Of a stretch of DNA of 64,000 bases, positions 1 through 13,660 are shown in pieces; within the stretch, counting starts at the first letter, position 1, and each line of letters begins with the position of its first letter. The notes below the pieces were generated by a model. It worked only from the letters and a program-made list of their open reading frames with translations. It searched no databases and was not told the DNA's origin. Source of the DNA: Bubalus kerabau (taxonomy: Eukaryota; Chordata; Mammalia; Artiodactyla; Bovidae); NCBI RefSeq assembly GCF_029407905.1, contig NC_073627.1:130523697-130587696 (forward strand). The letters run 5' to 3'. The position numbers and the translations under genes are program-made.

Positions 1-2138
1 TTATCATGGCATTTGAGACCCTCTGAAGTCCTCCCAGTATGCTGTTTTAGCTGCATCTCCTGGAGTGTCCCTCCTCATAGCCTTATCTCAAACTGCACAG
101 TCCCCAGGGTGGCTGGAACGTTGGGAGGCATCCTGAGAGTCTGGACTAACGTTATTCTCCTTGTACCTCCAGCACCTAGCCCCATGCCTGGCTCTGGCAG
201 GTACTTGGTCAATGCTTGTTAAATGAATAACCCAGTTGAAGCCTGCTGTGTTCTTTCAGATCGCCACCAGCCTCATAGGGTCCCTAGTAGGCTGGAGGCA
301 GATATGGCAACAGAGGGGCTCTGCTTCGATGTTTCCCCTGCTCTTTTGTTTTGGGCAAATGGTTGGCTCTCTATGAGCCTCAGTTTCCATATCCTGGAAA
401 TAAAGGAGTTGGACTAGATGAACCCTAAATGCACTGTTAGCTGGAACTTTCTAGGATATCTGAGTTCACTTTGCCCAAACTTTGTGGTGGCTGTGGGAGG
501 TGATCCAGCTCAGCAGCTCTCAGTCTGGTTCCCGCCCTTCCCTGACATCCTTTTCCATGGTCAGGGTACAGAACTGTGCCTAATGGCTGTGTGTATTTGG
601 TACAAAACGGCGACCACAGATTTTCTCCTTTCCTCTCGAGTTAAAATGTCAAATTACTCACTCTCCACAGGACGAAAAAGGGAGGGAAAAAGAAACCATT
701 TCTCACTGCAGAGTTTTTCCATGTGACACATTTTCTAATTTTATTTCAGGTTTAACTGTCTAGAGTAGGTGGTGCCATTTCAGCGTCTCCCCCTCCCCTT
801 TTAGAATATGAGCTCCCAGTTGAAGAAGTGGAATGGTTTTGCTTGTTTAACATTTGCAAATGTGGGCTGCTATCAAGCTGCAGCTGAATGTCTTTATTTT
901 CTCTGCTGGAGGAAGTGCTCTTAGGTGCACAGCACTAAGCTAATAGTAGGATTCCTGGGGTCTGGACTCTCTGTGGGGAGCTTGGCCAAGTCACTTCCAC
1001 TCTTGGACTCAGACACTTAATCTGCAGAGAGGGAAAGGCTGGGTCACTATAGAGACTGCATGGCCCATTGGAAGAACCGATTGGTGGGCCCTGTTTCTAA
1101 GAGTAGTTTTGTTTGAAACTTTGTGGTAATCATGTGCACCTAAGTTTATATTTGCCATCAGCTTTGTCATCTCTGCACTGTCGCTGGAAGTGCATGGATG
1201 ACTGAGAAGTTTTCAGCGCCTGGGAAGAGTGTTGTGACTTTGTTTCAGAGAAATGGATTCTGCCCCTGCAAGGTCGGTTTCATCCAATCTCATCCTTTCA
1301 TTCCTTCACCCCACTGGGTCCAGGCCTGTGTCATGCTCAGTAAGGGACTGTCACAGCGGCTCCCTGTCCTGGCCTAAGACCCCCCATCTCTCTGACCTCT
1401 AGTGCATCTTCTCACTGCAACCTGAGTGGCAGATGCCATCATGTCACATCCCATTAGAACCCTTCCCTGCTTTCCATTGCAGCACCTGAAATTCTACCCC
1501 AAAGCTCTTAGTAGCATGCCTGGAACACCATGAACCCTCAGTGAAGGGTAATGGCCATGGTGATGAGGTTCAAACTCAATGCTAACTGATGAGTTAAAGT
1601 AACGGACGATCCCTAAACCTTCCTGTGGCCTCTTTGAGCATAGCTTGTACCTGGTTTCTTCCATCAGAATCACTTGTAAGTCCATCTCTCCAAGGATGGG
1701 GAGAGCCAGGGCAATGCCATTCATCTTTGGAGTTCAGAGTCATTGACCTTGCAGTGGAGGGAGATAAACAGCCATAATCCAATGTGGGAAAAATGAGATA
1801 TAGTTAAGCATGGACTTTGGAAGTATGGTTGCGTGAGTTGGATAGATTTAATGCCAACATTTCTTGATGGTCATCCTGCCTGTCACAGCCTGGTAGGTTT
1901 TTCAGTCACTCATTTGTTCCCTCACTTTTATTTAATAAATATTTATTAGCTGCTTACTGTGTGCAAGGCAGTGTGGGACATCCTGGGTATAAAATGATGA
2001 ACAACGTAGGCGTGGTTCCCCACATTGTGGAGCCTAGACTCTAATGCAGGACATAGACACTAAACAAAGGGTTGTACAAAAAGCCCTAAATACCTATGAA
2101 GAGTAAAAAGAGGTATGGAGAAGTAGGGAGCTGTGAGA

Positions 2139-2370
2139 GGCTTCCCAGGTGGCTCTAGTGGTAAGGAACTCACCTGCCAATGCAGGTTAGACATAAGAGA
2201 TGCGGGTTCAATCCCTGGGTCAGAAAGATCCCCTGGAGGAGGGCACTGGAACTTTCCAACCCACTCCAGTATTCTTTCCTGGAGAATCCCTTGTTCAGAG
2301 GAGCCTGGCAGTCTGCAGTCCATAGGGTTGCAAAGAGTTGGACACGACTGAAGCAACCTAGCACACACAT
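2139..2370 (+). repeat. Bov-tA-type SINE
   Basis: It has the tRNA-Glu-like head (ggcttcccaggtggctc), a box-B-like gggttcaatccctggg, and the BovA body with agatcccctggag and the end gagttggacacgactgaag. Confidence 0.92.
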
Positions 2371-3969
2371 ACGGAGGGAACTATGAGAGCACACTCGTGG
2401 CCACTCTGATCTGTACTGTGGTGTCAGGAAACGCTCCCCAAGTTATGACAGTTTAGCCAGGAAAGGGGTGGGGCTGGTGGACTAAAAGAGAAGGAGAGTG
2501 TTCTAGGTAGAGGCGACTGAATGAGAAGAAGATGGAAGCAGCCTCCTGGTGTGTGGCCTGAGCAGTTAACTCTCCCAGCCCAGGCAGGGAGGGAGGCCGG
2601 GATGGGACAGGACAGGATGGACGGGATGGGGCTGGAGTGTGTGTGTCGGGGGGTGGTCTCCAGTCTCCAGCATGAAAGCAGAGCCTCCGTCCAGTAGCTG
2701 CTTTCCTGACCCTGGCTCTGGGCGAGCCTCTGGGCTTCTGCCATGCCTTGGGTCCTTCCCAGTGCTCATAGCCCTGGGTGAGGGCCTCTGGGTGCTCCTT
2801 CCTGCCTGGCTCTTGCCTCTACATATCCAAGAGCTAATGGCTTCAGCGAGCGGCACAGGGTCTCCACCTTTGTGTTGCCCAAGAGACATGTTTGTGAGAG
2901 ACTTGCAGTAAAATGATAGGGAAGCAGGGATGAATGAGAGCCCAGAGCAGAGTCTCTGGTCCCACCTCGGCCACCCAGAGCCTCCTAGGCCAACCCAACT
3001 GCCCAGCTGAGAGGTCGGGAAGGTCATGGGGAAAGGATTCTAAGAATTGCCCTCTGCAGTTAGTCTACAGTTAGTCTTGGCTCTGAAAAGTTTCTTCCTG
3101 TCTGAAATGAAGGGTTGGACCCGCCCTGAGGCTCATCCAGATATTATCTCTTCTGATTTCTCTCTCTGGATGTCTGTGTTCAGAATGTGTATCCACAAGC
3201 ACAACACAGAATTCTCTTGCCAGGGAATGGAGGTCGCGGGAGTAACTCAGGTGGGAAGTTTTTAGATGTTTTCACTTGGGGACCAAGTCCTTTAGAGATG
3301 GTGGCAGAAGAGTGATGCATTGCCCACTTCTGTTCTGGCCGTTCCTTTACAGACCTGCTTCTCAAACAGGGTGTGCTCGTGGTCCTTGGCTGTGTGACAG
3401 TGACGTGCAAAGCCACATTGTTTATTTCCTCATCCATTTTACCCAGCGGTTGGTAACTTGGGGAGTCCAGTGACAACTGGGAAGTAATTTAGAACATTTT
3501 TATACTAAACAGTCCACAGTTATTATGGAGTGGAGTGCAAAACTTAAGTGCTTTTAACAATAGAGCAGGAGACTTTAATTAAATTTCCAAGCTCTGAATG
3601 GGGGTGGGGCAGGGGGTGGGAAGGGTGACTCTTTGGGTAGACCCAGGCCCCGCAGAATAGGGTCCCCTCTCTGCTGGTAGGATGCTTTAGTGGAGATGTT
3701 ATATATAGATTTGAGATCCCCAACTGGTGGGAGGCTTGAAATTATTGTAGTGGCTGCCAGAATCCATTCTTGTACGAACATTTCCTCCATCGATAGTTAC
3801 CTAATGCACTTGTGTGTGGAAAAGGCTATGGATGTGTTTTTAGCTATCGATAAGATGGAAGTCGCTATTCTCCATAGCTCTTGTACTAGAACTTTCAGCT
3901 CCACGAGGGAAGAAACTTGTCTGTCACTGCTGGAGCCCCAGTGCTTATTGGGGGTCAGAACCACATACA

Positions 3970-4238
3970 GTGCTGCTAAGTCACTTCAGTCATGTCTGAC
4001 TCTGTGTGACCCCATAGACAGCAGCCCACAAGGCTCCCTTGTCCCTGGGATTCTCCAGCCAAAAACACTGGTGTGGGTTGTCATTTCCTTCTCCAATGCA
4101 TGAAAGTGAAAAGTGAAAGTGAAGTCTCTCAGTCGTTTCCGACTCTTAGCGACCCCATGGACTGCAGCCCACCAGGCTCCTCCGTCCATGGGGTTTTCCA
4201 GGCAAGAGTACTGGAGTGGGGTGCCATTGCCTTCTCCA
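3970..4238. repeat. BovA2-type SINE (two BovA units)
   Basis: Two related BovA monomers are joined by the typical gaaagtgaaaagtgaaagtg linker at about 4100-4120. Each unit has the gaccccat(a/g)gac and tctccag/ttttccag landmarks. Confidence 0.88.
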
Positions 4239-4960
4239 CCATACAGTAGGTGCTCAATAAATGCTAGTTGAATGAATAGTATGTGTGTTGGTGGCTATAA
4301 AAAGCTTCCCTCTCTCAGTCAGGAATTACCTTTCCAGGAATAAGTGTGTGGGGTGCATGAGCATGGGAACGTTGGGTGGAATGTGAAAAATGCTGTTCAT
4401 GCATATGCATGCAGGAGACTGGCCAGTCCCACTCAAGTTCAAGGTTTCTAAGAATCCTTTTGAAGGCAGCCTCCTACCCAGTGTGGTCCGTGCCCATAGC
4501 GGCTCCTTGTGGGGGAAGGCACAGATCACCATTCATGTGCCTAGGGTAGCTGGGGATCCTAAGCTTCCTCTTTAGGGTCCATGTGTCCCTCAAACACCTC
4601 GCTCCCACCAAAACCCACTGGGGACCTTGAGGACCCAGAAAATGTTGGGCTTTCAGGGTCCTCTATCTGGCTCTCCTAAATTACAGAGAGGCGGGTGGAG
4701 GCTCAGAGAGAACAAGGGACATGATGAGAGTCACACAGTTCAGATATAAGGAGCTGGATCCAGAACTGGGTCTTCTGATATCCAGGTGGCTGGCATCTCG
4801 CCACCCTCAAAGTCCCAGGTTTTGCTGCTGTTTCACCATAGACACATTGTCCCATCGTCCTCAGGGATGGGGAGGAAAGGTGGGGACAGGACTTCACACA
4901 TGCTGCGGGTCTCTTCTGTGCCTGGCAGCCTGTGGTTACAAGTAAGCCTTGGAAACATCA

Positions 4961-5172
4961 TGTGCACGTGCTTAGTCACTCAGCTGTGTCCCACTCTTTG
5001 CGACCCCACGGACTATAGCCTGCCAGGCTCCTCTGTCCATGGGATTCTCCAGGCAAGAATACTGGAGTGGGTTGCCATTCCCTTCTGCAGGGGAATCTTC
5101 CCGACCTAGGAATTGAACCTGGGTCTCCTGCATTGCGGGCAGATACTTTACCACCTGAGCCACCAGGGAAGC
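4961..5172 (-). repeat. Bov-tA SINE with 14-bp target-site duplication
   Basis: Complete antisense copy ending ctgagccaccagggaagc. It is flanked by perfect copies of ccttggaaacatca (4947-4960 and 5173-5186). Confidence 0.95.
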
Positions 5173-8100
5173 CCTTGGAAACATCAAATGGATTTCAAAT
5201 CCCAATTCTTCCATGTATCAGCTGAGTGACTTGGGCAGATTGCTCAGAAGGAAGGTTGGTTCCCTCATCGGGACAGGGGGTAGTCAAGGTGCTGCCTCCC
5301 GGGCTGTGTGAGGCACTCAGCGTAGAGCCTGAGATGGCAGGGCCTTGGTGGGTGAGGGCTCTCCCTGAAGCCATGAACCTCACCCTGTACATATAACAGC
5401 ATCCCTGGGGAACTCTTAAGACATACCGAGGCCTGGGCCTCACCCCCAGAGATCCTGACTGGGGTGGAGCTGGGTATCAGTCTTCTAAAGCCCTCAAGTA
5501 GTTCTTCTAAAGCCCAGCTAGGAGCTCAGTGCTAGAGCATACATGCCATGAGGGCAGGGGACACGTCTGTCCTGTTCACTCGTAAATCTTCCACAGTAGC
5601 AGTGCCAGGCATGTGGTGGTTGGTGCTTGAGAATATTTGTGAATGAATGAATGAACAAACAGATGAACAAGGCAAGCTTCCCTATCTCTATCTACACTTA
5701 CCTTTTCAGGAATAAGTATGTAGGCTCGTGAGTTCAGCATCTGCCATTACTCTGTACCGCCACCCTGAGAACTGGCATTGTCCTCTCTATGTCCAGATAA
5801 TGAAACTAAGGCTCAGAGGAGTAAACCAACTGGCCCAAGGTCACCAGCTGTAAGTGATGAGTTCTCTCTGGAATGGAATTCCATGTCCTTCCCAGCATCT
5901 GCTGGGCGAGGCTCAAACTCCTGGGGTCCTCTGCCCAAGGTCACCCTCAGTTTTGGGTCTCCAGTTAGGGGCATCTCCTGGGTACCCAGCTTGGAAGGCC
6001 TCATTCCCTCTCCCGTTACTCCAGAGTGCACAGGCTCTTCCTCCAGCTAACATTTGGAGGCGATCAAGCTGTACTTTCATCTAGATTGAACAAGAGTCAG
6101 CCTGTTTCAAAATATGACTTCAGGGTCACCATCTGTTCTGGCTGTTCCCTTAAACTCCAGTCCCATTTCAGGGCCACACAGGGCTCCAGCAGCATGCAGA
6201 GAGCACGTCTCGGCCCAGTGGAGCAGGAGAACCTGTATAAAGCAGCGGTGTGCTTGATAACAGCTGTAGGACTAAGTTCTTATGTCGTTCGTTTCCCCCT
6301 ATGCAGTGGCATCAGGTCATTATATGTGTGGACCACAACCCCCCCCCGCCCCCCGCCACTATGCATCCATTCCCATATTGGGCACCTACTGTGTACCATA
6401 CGCTTCCCCATGCCTCACTTTCTTAGGGAAATGGGTGAGAGTAGCCTGGATGGTGGGAACATGAATTGCTGGGCAAGTCACATTGTCAGTCTGGGCCTTG
6501 GTTTTCTCATCTCGGGGACACTGGACTGAAGTCCTTCCCAGCTCTGGAGGTCACCCCAACTCTCCAGGCCTCTATCAGCCTAATCAGTGTAGGCAAGATT
6601 GCACAGTGCCTGCTGATGCCATGAGCTCATTCTGCTGGCTTCCTCCCTGCTCTGGCTAAATTCACACAAGCTCATCTGTGGACGCCCTGGGCCATTCCCA
6701 GGGCAGCTTGATTTTGCCCAGGGCATAACATGCCAAGTGCTGAGAGGCTGCAGGAAAGTATGTCTCCTGCTGTTGCCAAAAGACCGCCTTCGCTCCGCAT
6801 TCCAAATCACCCAATCCACCCTCTCCTTGGCAAGGAAAAGGAAGGGCCCCGACTGCCGGGGGCAGCAGCTCGAGGTGAAGTGGTGATAGCTCCTAAAATG
6901 GTCAGCAGCAGCCTTCCTCAGAAACCTTTCAAGGCACCCCATAGCCTGCAGCATAAATTTTAGTCTCCTCAGCTTGACATTCAAGGCCCTCCCTAATCTG
7001 TTTCCAATCTCCCAAGTGAAAAAGTGATTAAGAGTAGAAAGAGCTAGGAAGGACCTCAGATGACCCACACGTGGGCTGCAACCACCCCATTCCAGCTCTG
7101 TGATCTTGATCTCCTTCAGCCTTGATCTGCAAAATGGGAGAGCAATAGTCCCCACCTTATCAAATTGTCCTGAGAGTGAATAAGCTGATGTTGGCTTTAC
7201 ACTTCTGAATCTGGCTTCGTAATTCTCTCCTTGCTGCTCTAATGGTGGAGGTTACCTGAGCGTTCCATTGCTCCCCTCCTCCAGGACCACTCACAAACCC
7301 CTCAGTTTCCTAACCCCATGGGTTTGCCTGTGCTCTGCTTGTTCCACGATGTTCGCCTGTGCAGAGTCCTCTGGTTCAGACACCTGTATCGGGGCTCTGT
7401 GTGTTGATGTCTTGCCCCCTTTTCTAGGCTGAGAGCTATTCAGGACCAGAGTCTGAGTTTTCATGATCTCTCAAAGTCCAGCCCAGGCCCGAGTCCAAAA
7501 GAGGGTGGCCACTGGGTACTGGTTGTGTGCAATGCTGAAACCCTCTACTGGGACCAGGATAGAGGGAAAGACAGGGAGGTCTGCTCCTGCCTTCCCTTCC
7601 AAGATCCATCCTCCCCTTGTGGCTGCATTCTCTCAGGGCACACAATGTAAATTATGACCAAATTGCATGTGGTTAGCAACTCTGTAGGAGATTTTATGGA
7701 CCATGTGGTATCTACCATGGGAAAAGAACTCAAATACCTAAGGACATGCCTCACTTAGAGACTTAGAAAGCTCCAGAATTACTCTTTCAAGCTCCTCCCA
7801 TCCCAATGATGCCCCTCCCACCTCAGTACCTTACATCAAGAAGCTGGGGTCAGGGGAGAGTGGGACATGGCAGCGAGGAGCAGGAGTCTTATCCTTCTTC
7901 CAGGACCACGAGGGCTGGCCTGTCCCATCCCATCTTGCCCAGTGGCCCCAGCTCATGCCCTAGCCCCCAGGTGGCAAGGAGCAGCCTCCCTGAGGTCTCC
8001 AACCAAACCTCAAGAACCTTACGGTATATAACCAGAAGGGGAAGCATATGTGGTTCACAGTCCCTACCCAGACGCTTGTTTCAGAGAGGCAGGAGGTGGA

Positions 8101-9797
8101 GGCAGCTGGAATTCAGTCTGAAGTCTAAGAGGCCAGTGTGTTTTAGAGCGGCACTCCCAGCTCAGTCGGTGGGTGAGAGCCAAGGCAGGCGTTCTTCAGA
8201 AGACTGGTCATTCTGTGCCCTCCTACTTAAGGGTCAGCCAAAAGGATGGAAAATCGCAGCACTCAGAAAAGTTGACATCAAGCCTCTGTGTGGCTATTAA
8301 GACTACGTTGTACTTCAACAGTGGGATCAGCGGAGAGCTAGACTATTAAGTGCATATTGAGCTAAGTGGTGCTGGTGGGATGACGGCGACAGCAGCTGGT
8401 GTTCTTTAGAGTTCTTCGTAATTGATGACAAAGACTATTGATTTTATCTATTGATGAAAATAAATGCAATATGGCAAGACAGATATATGGTCACTCTGGT
8501 CCAGAATCCGTTAAGCTCATTTATTCACTTACATGTGCATTATTCATTCATTCATTCCTCCATCGATGCTCAATTCTTGCCTAACTCAGGCAAGCCCTGT
8601 GCTTAAGGGGTCGGGGTGAAGCTGGGAGATATAAACATGAAACAGATGATGCCTGCTTGCCCAAGGGCTCACAGACTGGTGGGAAACATCGGCAAATAAA
8701 CAGATAATAACAGAGTATTGAGGAATTGGACCTTCCTGGGAAATTTACCAAGGGAGGGTTTCTTGGCAAGATTGGGTAATTCATTTGTAGGCATTTAGAA
8801 AAAGTCAGCTCTGAGGCCCGGCTTCCCATGTGGCTGGAGAGGAGTTCCTGGAGTCTTCAGGCCCCTTAAGCTCCGGGCAGGGCAAGGGGACAATGGGGAG
8901 GCAAGGGAAATAGCTGTTGCTACCCCTCCTGGAAGGCGTGGGCTCCTCCTGCTTGGGACAGGCTTTCTCTGGGGGAGCAGCCCCCTTGGAGTCGCAAGCT
9001 TCCTCTTGGCTGCAGAACCCTTGCCGACATGCCCAGTTCCCCTGGGCTGACCTCCCAAGCCTCTCTGCATCCTCAGACCACCAGCCTCCTTCCCACAGCT
9101 GGGTTCACTTGGCTGCCTCTCCCTGTTAGTGGGATCTAGTCACTCAGGGGACTCAGCCTCCTATCAGCCTGTCTGGGAAGCAGCCCATTCACTGTGGCTG
9201 TACTGTGATCCGAGGGAAGCCCCATCTCAGTTGGGGCCCTGCCTAGCCCCGTGCCCGGGTCTCCGCCCCTACAGTGGACTTCTCTGCTGCTGGCTGCCTG
9301 CTCGTGTCTCCTGCTCCGTGATTCCCCCACTGCTGGCCATGCAGGTCTTAGGCCTCCAGCTTCTGCTCAGCAGCACAGTGTAGGGCAGTGGGTCTCAAAC
9401 TTGAGTGTGCATCATTACCTGCGGGGCTGGGTAAAACACAGGGTGCTGCTGCCCTCTTCCCTGCACGAGGTCTGATTCAGCAGGTCTGGAGAAGAGCCAG
9501 AGCATTTGAATCTCTAGTAAGTTCCCAGGTGAGGCTGATGCTGCTGGTCCGGGAATTGCACTTTGAGAACCACCGTTGTGGTTAAGCAGGTGGGCTATGG
9601 AACATGGACCCAGGCTGGGTTCTCGTCTTGTCTCTGCCACTTACTTAGCTGTCACACTTAGTGTCTCTGTCACACTTAGCTGTGTGACCTCCTCCCTCTG
9701 CATCTCGGTCTATTCATAAAGAATACACAGGTAGTAACACCTTCCTCACTGACTCAGTCCAGGCACTGACTGTACTCAGAAGAAGACTGGCATACAG

Positions 9798-10085
9798 ATC
9801 AGTCGCTCAGTCGTGTCCGACTCTTTGCGACCCCATGGACTGCAGCATGCCAGGCTTCCCTGTCCATTACCAACTCCCAGAACGTGCTCAAACTCATGTC
9901 CATCGAGTCAGTAATGCCATCCAACCATCTCATCCTTTGTCGTCCCTCCTGCCTTCAATCTTTCCCAGCGTCAGGGTCTTTTCTAATGAGTCAGTCCTTT
10001 GCATCAGATGGCCAAAGTATTGGCGCTTCAGCTTCAGCATCAGTCCTTCCAGTGAGTATTCGGGACTGATTTCCTTTCGGATGCT
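9798..10085 (-). mobile_element. BovB (RTE) 3' fragment
   Basis: Antisense copy of the 3' end of the ruminant LINE BovB, 5'-truncated. It is flanked by tggcatacag (9788-9797 and 10086-10095). Landmarks are cgactctttgcgaccccatgg and tctttcccagcgtcagggtc. Confidence 0.9.
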
Positions 10086-10117
10086 TGGCATACAGTAAGC
10101 AGTCAATGAATGCTTTA

Positions 10118-10508
10118 GGTTCCTTGTCCGCTGTAACAAACTACCACAAACTGGTAAAATTCTAGAGGCAAGAAGTCCAAAATCAAGGTATCAGCAGGGC
10201 TGCACTGCTTGTGGAAGCTCTGGAGGAGAATATTTCTTTGCCTCTTCCAGCTATGAGGGCTGTCCCTAATCCTTGACTGCATCACTGTATCACTCCGGTC
10301 TCTGCCTCTGTCTTCTCTCTGTCAGATCTCCCCTTTGTCTTATAAGGACACGGGTTATTGGATTTAAGGTCCACTCGGGTAATCCAGGATCATCTCTTCA
10401 TCTTGGGATCCTTAAGTGTATCTTCAGAAGACCTTTATTCCAAATAAAGCCACATTCACAGGTTCCAGGTACCTATCATTTTAGAGGCCATCATTTGGTC
10501 CTCTACAG
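10118..10508 (-). repeat. MLT1-like (MaLR) solitary LTR remnant
   Basis: Antisense copy of an old mammalian LTR. Recognisable pieces are ctgtaacaaactaccacaaac, agtccaaaatcaaggt, cttataaggacac and ccaaataaagccacattcac. It is diverged and has no coding sequence. Family assignment is from memory of the consensus. Confidence 0.75.
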
Positions 10509-11034
10509 TGAACATGAACTATTATTATTATTATTTAGTTACTGTTTCTTCCAGCTGCTGCCATTAGCCTGCCTTGGGGTCAGGAGGGGATGGAGTGGGA
10601 ATGTTATACTAATTTCTAAGTTCCAGCTCCCCTTGGTCAGCCCCATTTTATTCAAGCCATCTCCAGGCTGGGGCAGGAAATTCTGTTTTTGAAGTTACAC
10701 TGGCCACATTATAGCATTTCAGCAGGTTTGAATTTCACTACTCTGAGAAAAACAGCACGCTCCTCCTCCAGACACCAGTTTAGAGTCCCCTGTCCATTTT
10801 AGTTGTTCCTCATACCCGAGCAGGGTACACTTAACAAAGCATTTCCACATGCAGACCCACACTTGACCCTCACTGCAACTAAGCTGAAGGAGATCATATC
10901 ACCCCATATTGCATGTAAGAAAACTGAGACCCAGAGGGAAAATTGCACAAACCTACCTTTCCTGGCAATTATAGACAGTAGTTCAGCGGGGAGAAAAGAA
11001 GGCTAATGTCATTGACGATGACTGCAATAACAAC

Positions 11035-11225
11035 ACCCACTGTGCTGTGTACAGCGTATGCTTTGCTAGGCCCTCTGCTTAGTATTTTATGTCTATTTCT
11101 CAAAACTCTCTGCTGAAGCAGGTGGCATTACTCCTGTGTTATGGGTGTAGACTCCAAGGCTCAGAGAGATGAACTGCCATGTCCAAAGATGCACAGCTTT
11201 TAAATGATGAACTTGAAGCCAGAGC
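11035..11225 (-). repeat. MIR SINE
   Basis: Antisense MIR: a ctaggccctctgcttag-type piece, then ccaaggctcagagagatgaa and a degenerate cacagct end. Confidence 0.65.
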
Positions 11226-12396
11226 TGGCTGAGACTTTCTCCCCATTACTGTGCTGCTTGGAGGTCCTTTTCCAGTTGGAAAGATAGTTCGGAGCAGCCA
11301 AGATGGGAGAGGTGGCTCTCCAGGTCCCTCCCCAGATCTGCTCAGGAGATGAAGCTCGTAAGAGACTGTCTCTCTCTGGTGCTGAGTGCTGATGCTCAGA
11401 GCGGTGGGGCGGGGCAGCAGGGCAATGGGAATAGAGAGGCAGATGGGCCCAAGGTCACTGAGGGCTGGGACAGTCAGGGTGTGCTCCCTGGAGTGGGCCA
11501 CCCTTGGCTTGAAGTGACATTCCTGGGCAGCAGAGGGAGACTCCACTCCTTGCCTCAGGCAGATGGGAGTTTAGAATTGCTAGTTCTGGGCCCTGATAAC
11601 TGTGTGCCCTTGGGCAAGTTGTGGAACTTGTGTGTGCCTCTGTTACCTCATCTGTTGACTGAGAACAGCAGGAGTGGAGTTGTTGTAGAGAACTGGGTAG
11701 GGGGGCTGTGAATCAGCATCAGCTGGGGTGCTGGTGCCCAGGCCCCGCCTGGACCAACTGAATCAGCATCTCGGGGGAGTGGGCTGTTGGCATCAGCATT
11801 TTCAAAAAATCTCCCCAGTGATCCTGTGCAGCCAGGGTTGAGAACCACTGCTCTGCAGCTAAAGTACATGGCACCCAAGACACAGTAAAGGCTCAGTAGG
11901 TCCGTCATTATACGTCCCTCATACAGTCATGAAATTAACATTTATTGGGGTCCTACCTGTGCCAGGCTCTACGAGGTGCCCGTATCACCTGCAGTGCATA
12001 CTTCTTGCTCAGCCGTTTCTAGCACTGATTCCAAGAGCGTCAGTTAATTGGGTTCAATGCTGTATGAAGACATGGTCCAAATCTAATATTCTAAAAAGAG
12101 TTTTACAGACAAGGGGGAGAATCTGGAAAATGTGCCTACATCAGAGAAACAGAAACCCTTTGTGTAGGAAGAGCAGTCAAAGATCTCCAGCCCTTTACAG
12201 AGGCAACTGGAGAAGAAAGAGTGGGCCGCAGACTCTCTGTGGGTCCCCTGGTGAATACCTGCCCCTACAGTGCCCTCACTTCAATATTTATAATGTGGAA
12301 AGGTTTCTGTTGGGTGCCTCTGTATTGAGGGGTTAGTTTTTAGCTGCAAAATTCTTTCCTAATGAGACCATAATTGGAACCCAATAAATTAAGCAA

Positions 12397-12627
12397 GAAC
12401 TTCCCTGCCATGCAACCCCTGGGGGTGTGGTAAAGAATCTGCCTGCAGTGTAGGAGCTGCAGGAGATGTGGGTTTTATCCCTGGGTCAGGAAAATCCCCT
12501 GGAGTAGGAAATGGCAACCCACTCCATTATTCTTGCCTGGAAAATTTCATGGACAGAGGGGCCTGGTGGTCTATAGCCCATGGGGTTGCAAAGAGTTGGA
12601 CATGACTTAGCGACTCAACAACAGCAT
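12397..12627 (+). repeat. Bov-tA SINE with target-site duplication
   Basis: Sense copy, moderately diverged, flanked by attaagcaa (12388-12396 and 12628-12636). Confidence 0.9.
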
Positions 12628-12654
12628 ATTAAGCAAATCAGATCTGAGTTGCTT

Positions 12655-12915
12655 TGGTGTGAGTGTGTGGATCAGGATAGGTGAGTGAGCATGTGTGAGA
12701 GTCTCCACGAACAATTTGCAGGTGGATATGTGTGTGAGTGTGTGAAGGCGTCAGGGTGCTTGAGCATGGGATGAATGCAGGTGAAGGTATGTGTCTGTGT
12801 GAATGTGTGTGTATGAGTACCTGTAGCAGAGTGTGAGTATGTTCATGGGACTGTTGTGAATAGGTAAGAGTGTGTGTATGTGTGTGGTTTTCGAGTGTGA
12901 ATCTGTACGAATGTG
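12655..12915. repeat. Degenerate TG-rich tract
   Basis: About 260 bp of interrupted gtgtgag/gtgtgtatg units, with no fixed long period. The antisense reading is rich in His-Thr because of the CAC/ACA units. Confidence 0.8.
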
Positions 12916-13625
12916 TGGGATGCATATATGTCCACGTGTGTTACGGGCTGGGGGCAGGCCTCCTCCTTATCCTCCCCTCTCCTGCTTGTGGCCTCCTCCA
13001 CATCCTGCCCTGCACTCTTGCCTCCCCTACCCCTGGGGAACAGTTAGGAACCATCTGGTCCACACATCTGTCCTGACCCCACCACCCTGCCAGCCTTGGT
13101 TCTGTGTCCCCTTGCAGTACTGAGCCAGGCATTGCCAGGAGTTCCTGAAATTGGTGGAGACCCAGCTGGTCTCCACCTATTCCTTTCTGGACCCCTCGTG
13201 TGCCCCGGGCAAGCCCCTTCTCCAGGCCAGTGAGTTTTCCTTGCAGAGCTAGGGGCCCAGTCCTCCAGAGCTGCTGCCCAGAGTGATGACTCACTGCAGC
13301 TGATGTCATCCTCAGGAGCCCAGGCCCCCATCACACTCAAAGAGGCTTTGTTCCCCAAATGGAAAAGGACGGGCCATAAACTGAGAGAAGTTACTGCAAG
13401 ACTCTTCCCAGATGCCCGCGGCCCTCATGCCGCCACACCTGCCAGCCTCTGCTGTACCACTTGGTGCATGTGGTCCCTGCGGTGGCTTTGAACCCAGGTT
13501 CAGGGAAGGCCATGAAGAAGGGGTCTGAAGGCCCTCACTGCAGCAGGAGAGCAAGACACACTGCCTGCTTCCTGGGGCTCAAGTGTGGCTCTGACACTGG
13601 AGCCAGTTCCACCTAGCTCACAGGG

Positions 13626-13660
13626 TGTGTGTGTATGTGTGTGTGTGTGTGTGTGTGTAG
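13626..13660. repeat. (GT)n microsatellite
   Basis: Nearly pure GT dinucleotides with a single A interruption. Confidence 0.95.

Noticed and set aside
2133..2351. Multiple overlapping 60-75 codon frames on both strands
   Set aside because: They are translations of the Bov-tA SINE; the same peptides recur at the other SINE copies.
6580..7155. 191-codon minus-strand open frame
   Set aside because: It overlaps MIR-like remnants, has no recognisable domain and no splice or promoter context. Chance is likely.
12638..12925. His/Thr-rich minus-strand frame
   Set aside because: Low-complexity translation of the TG-rich tract.
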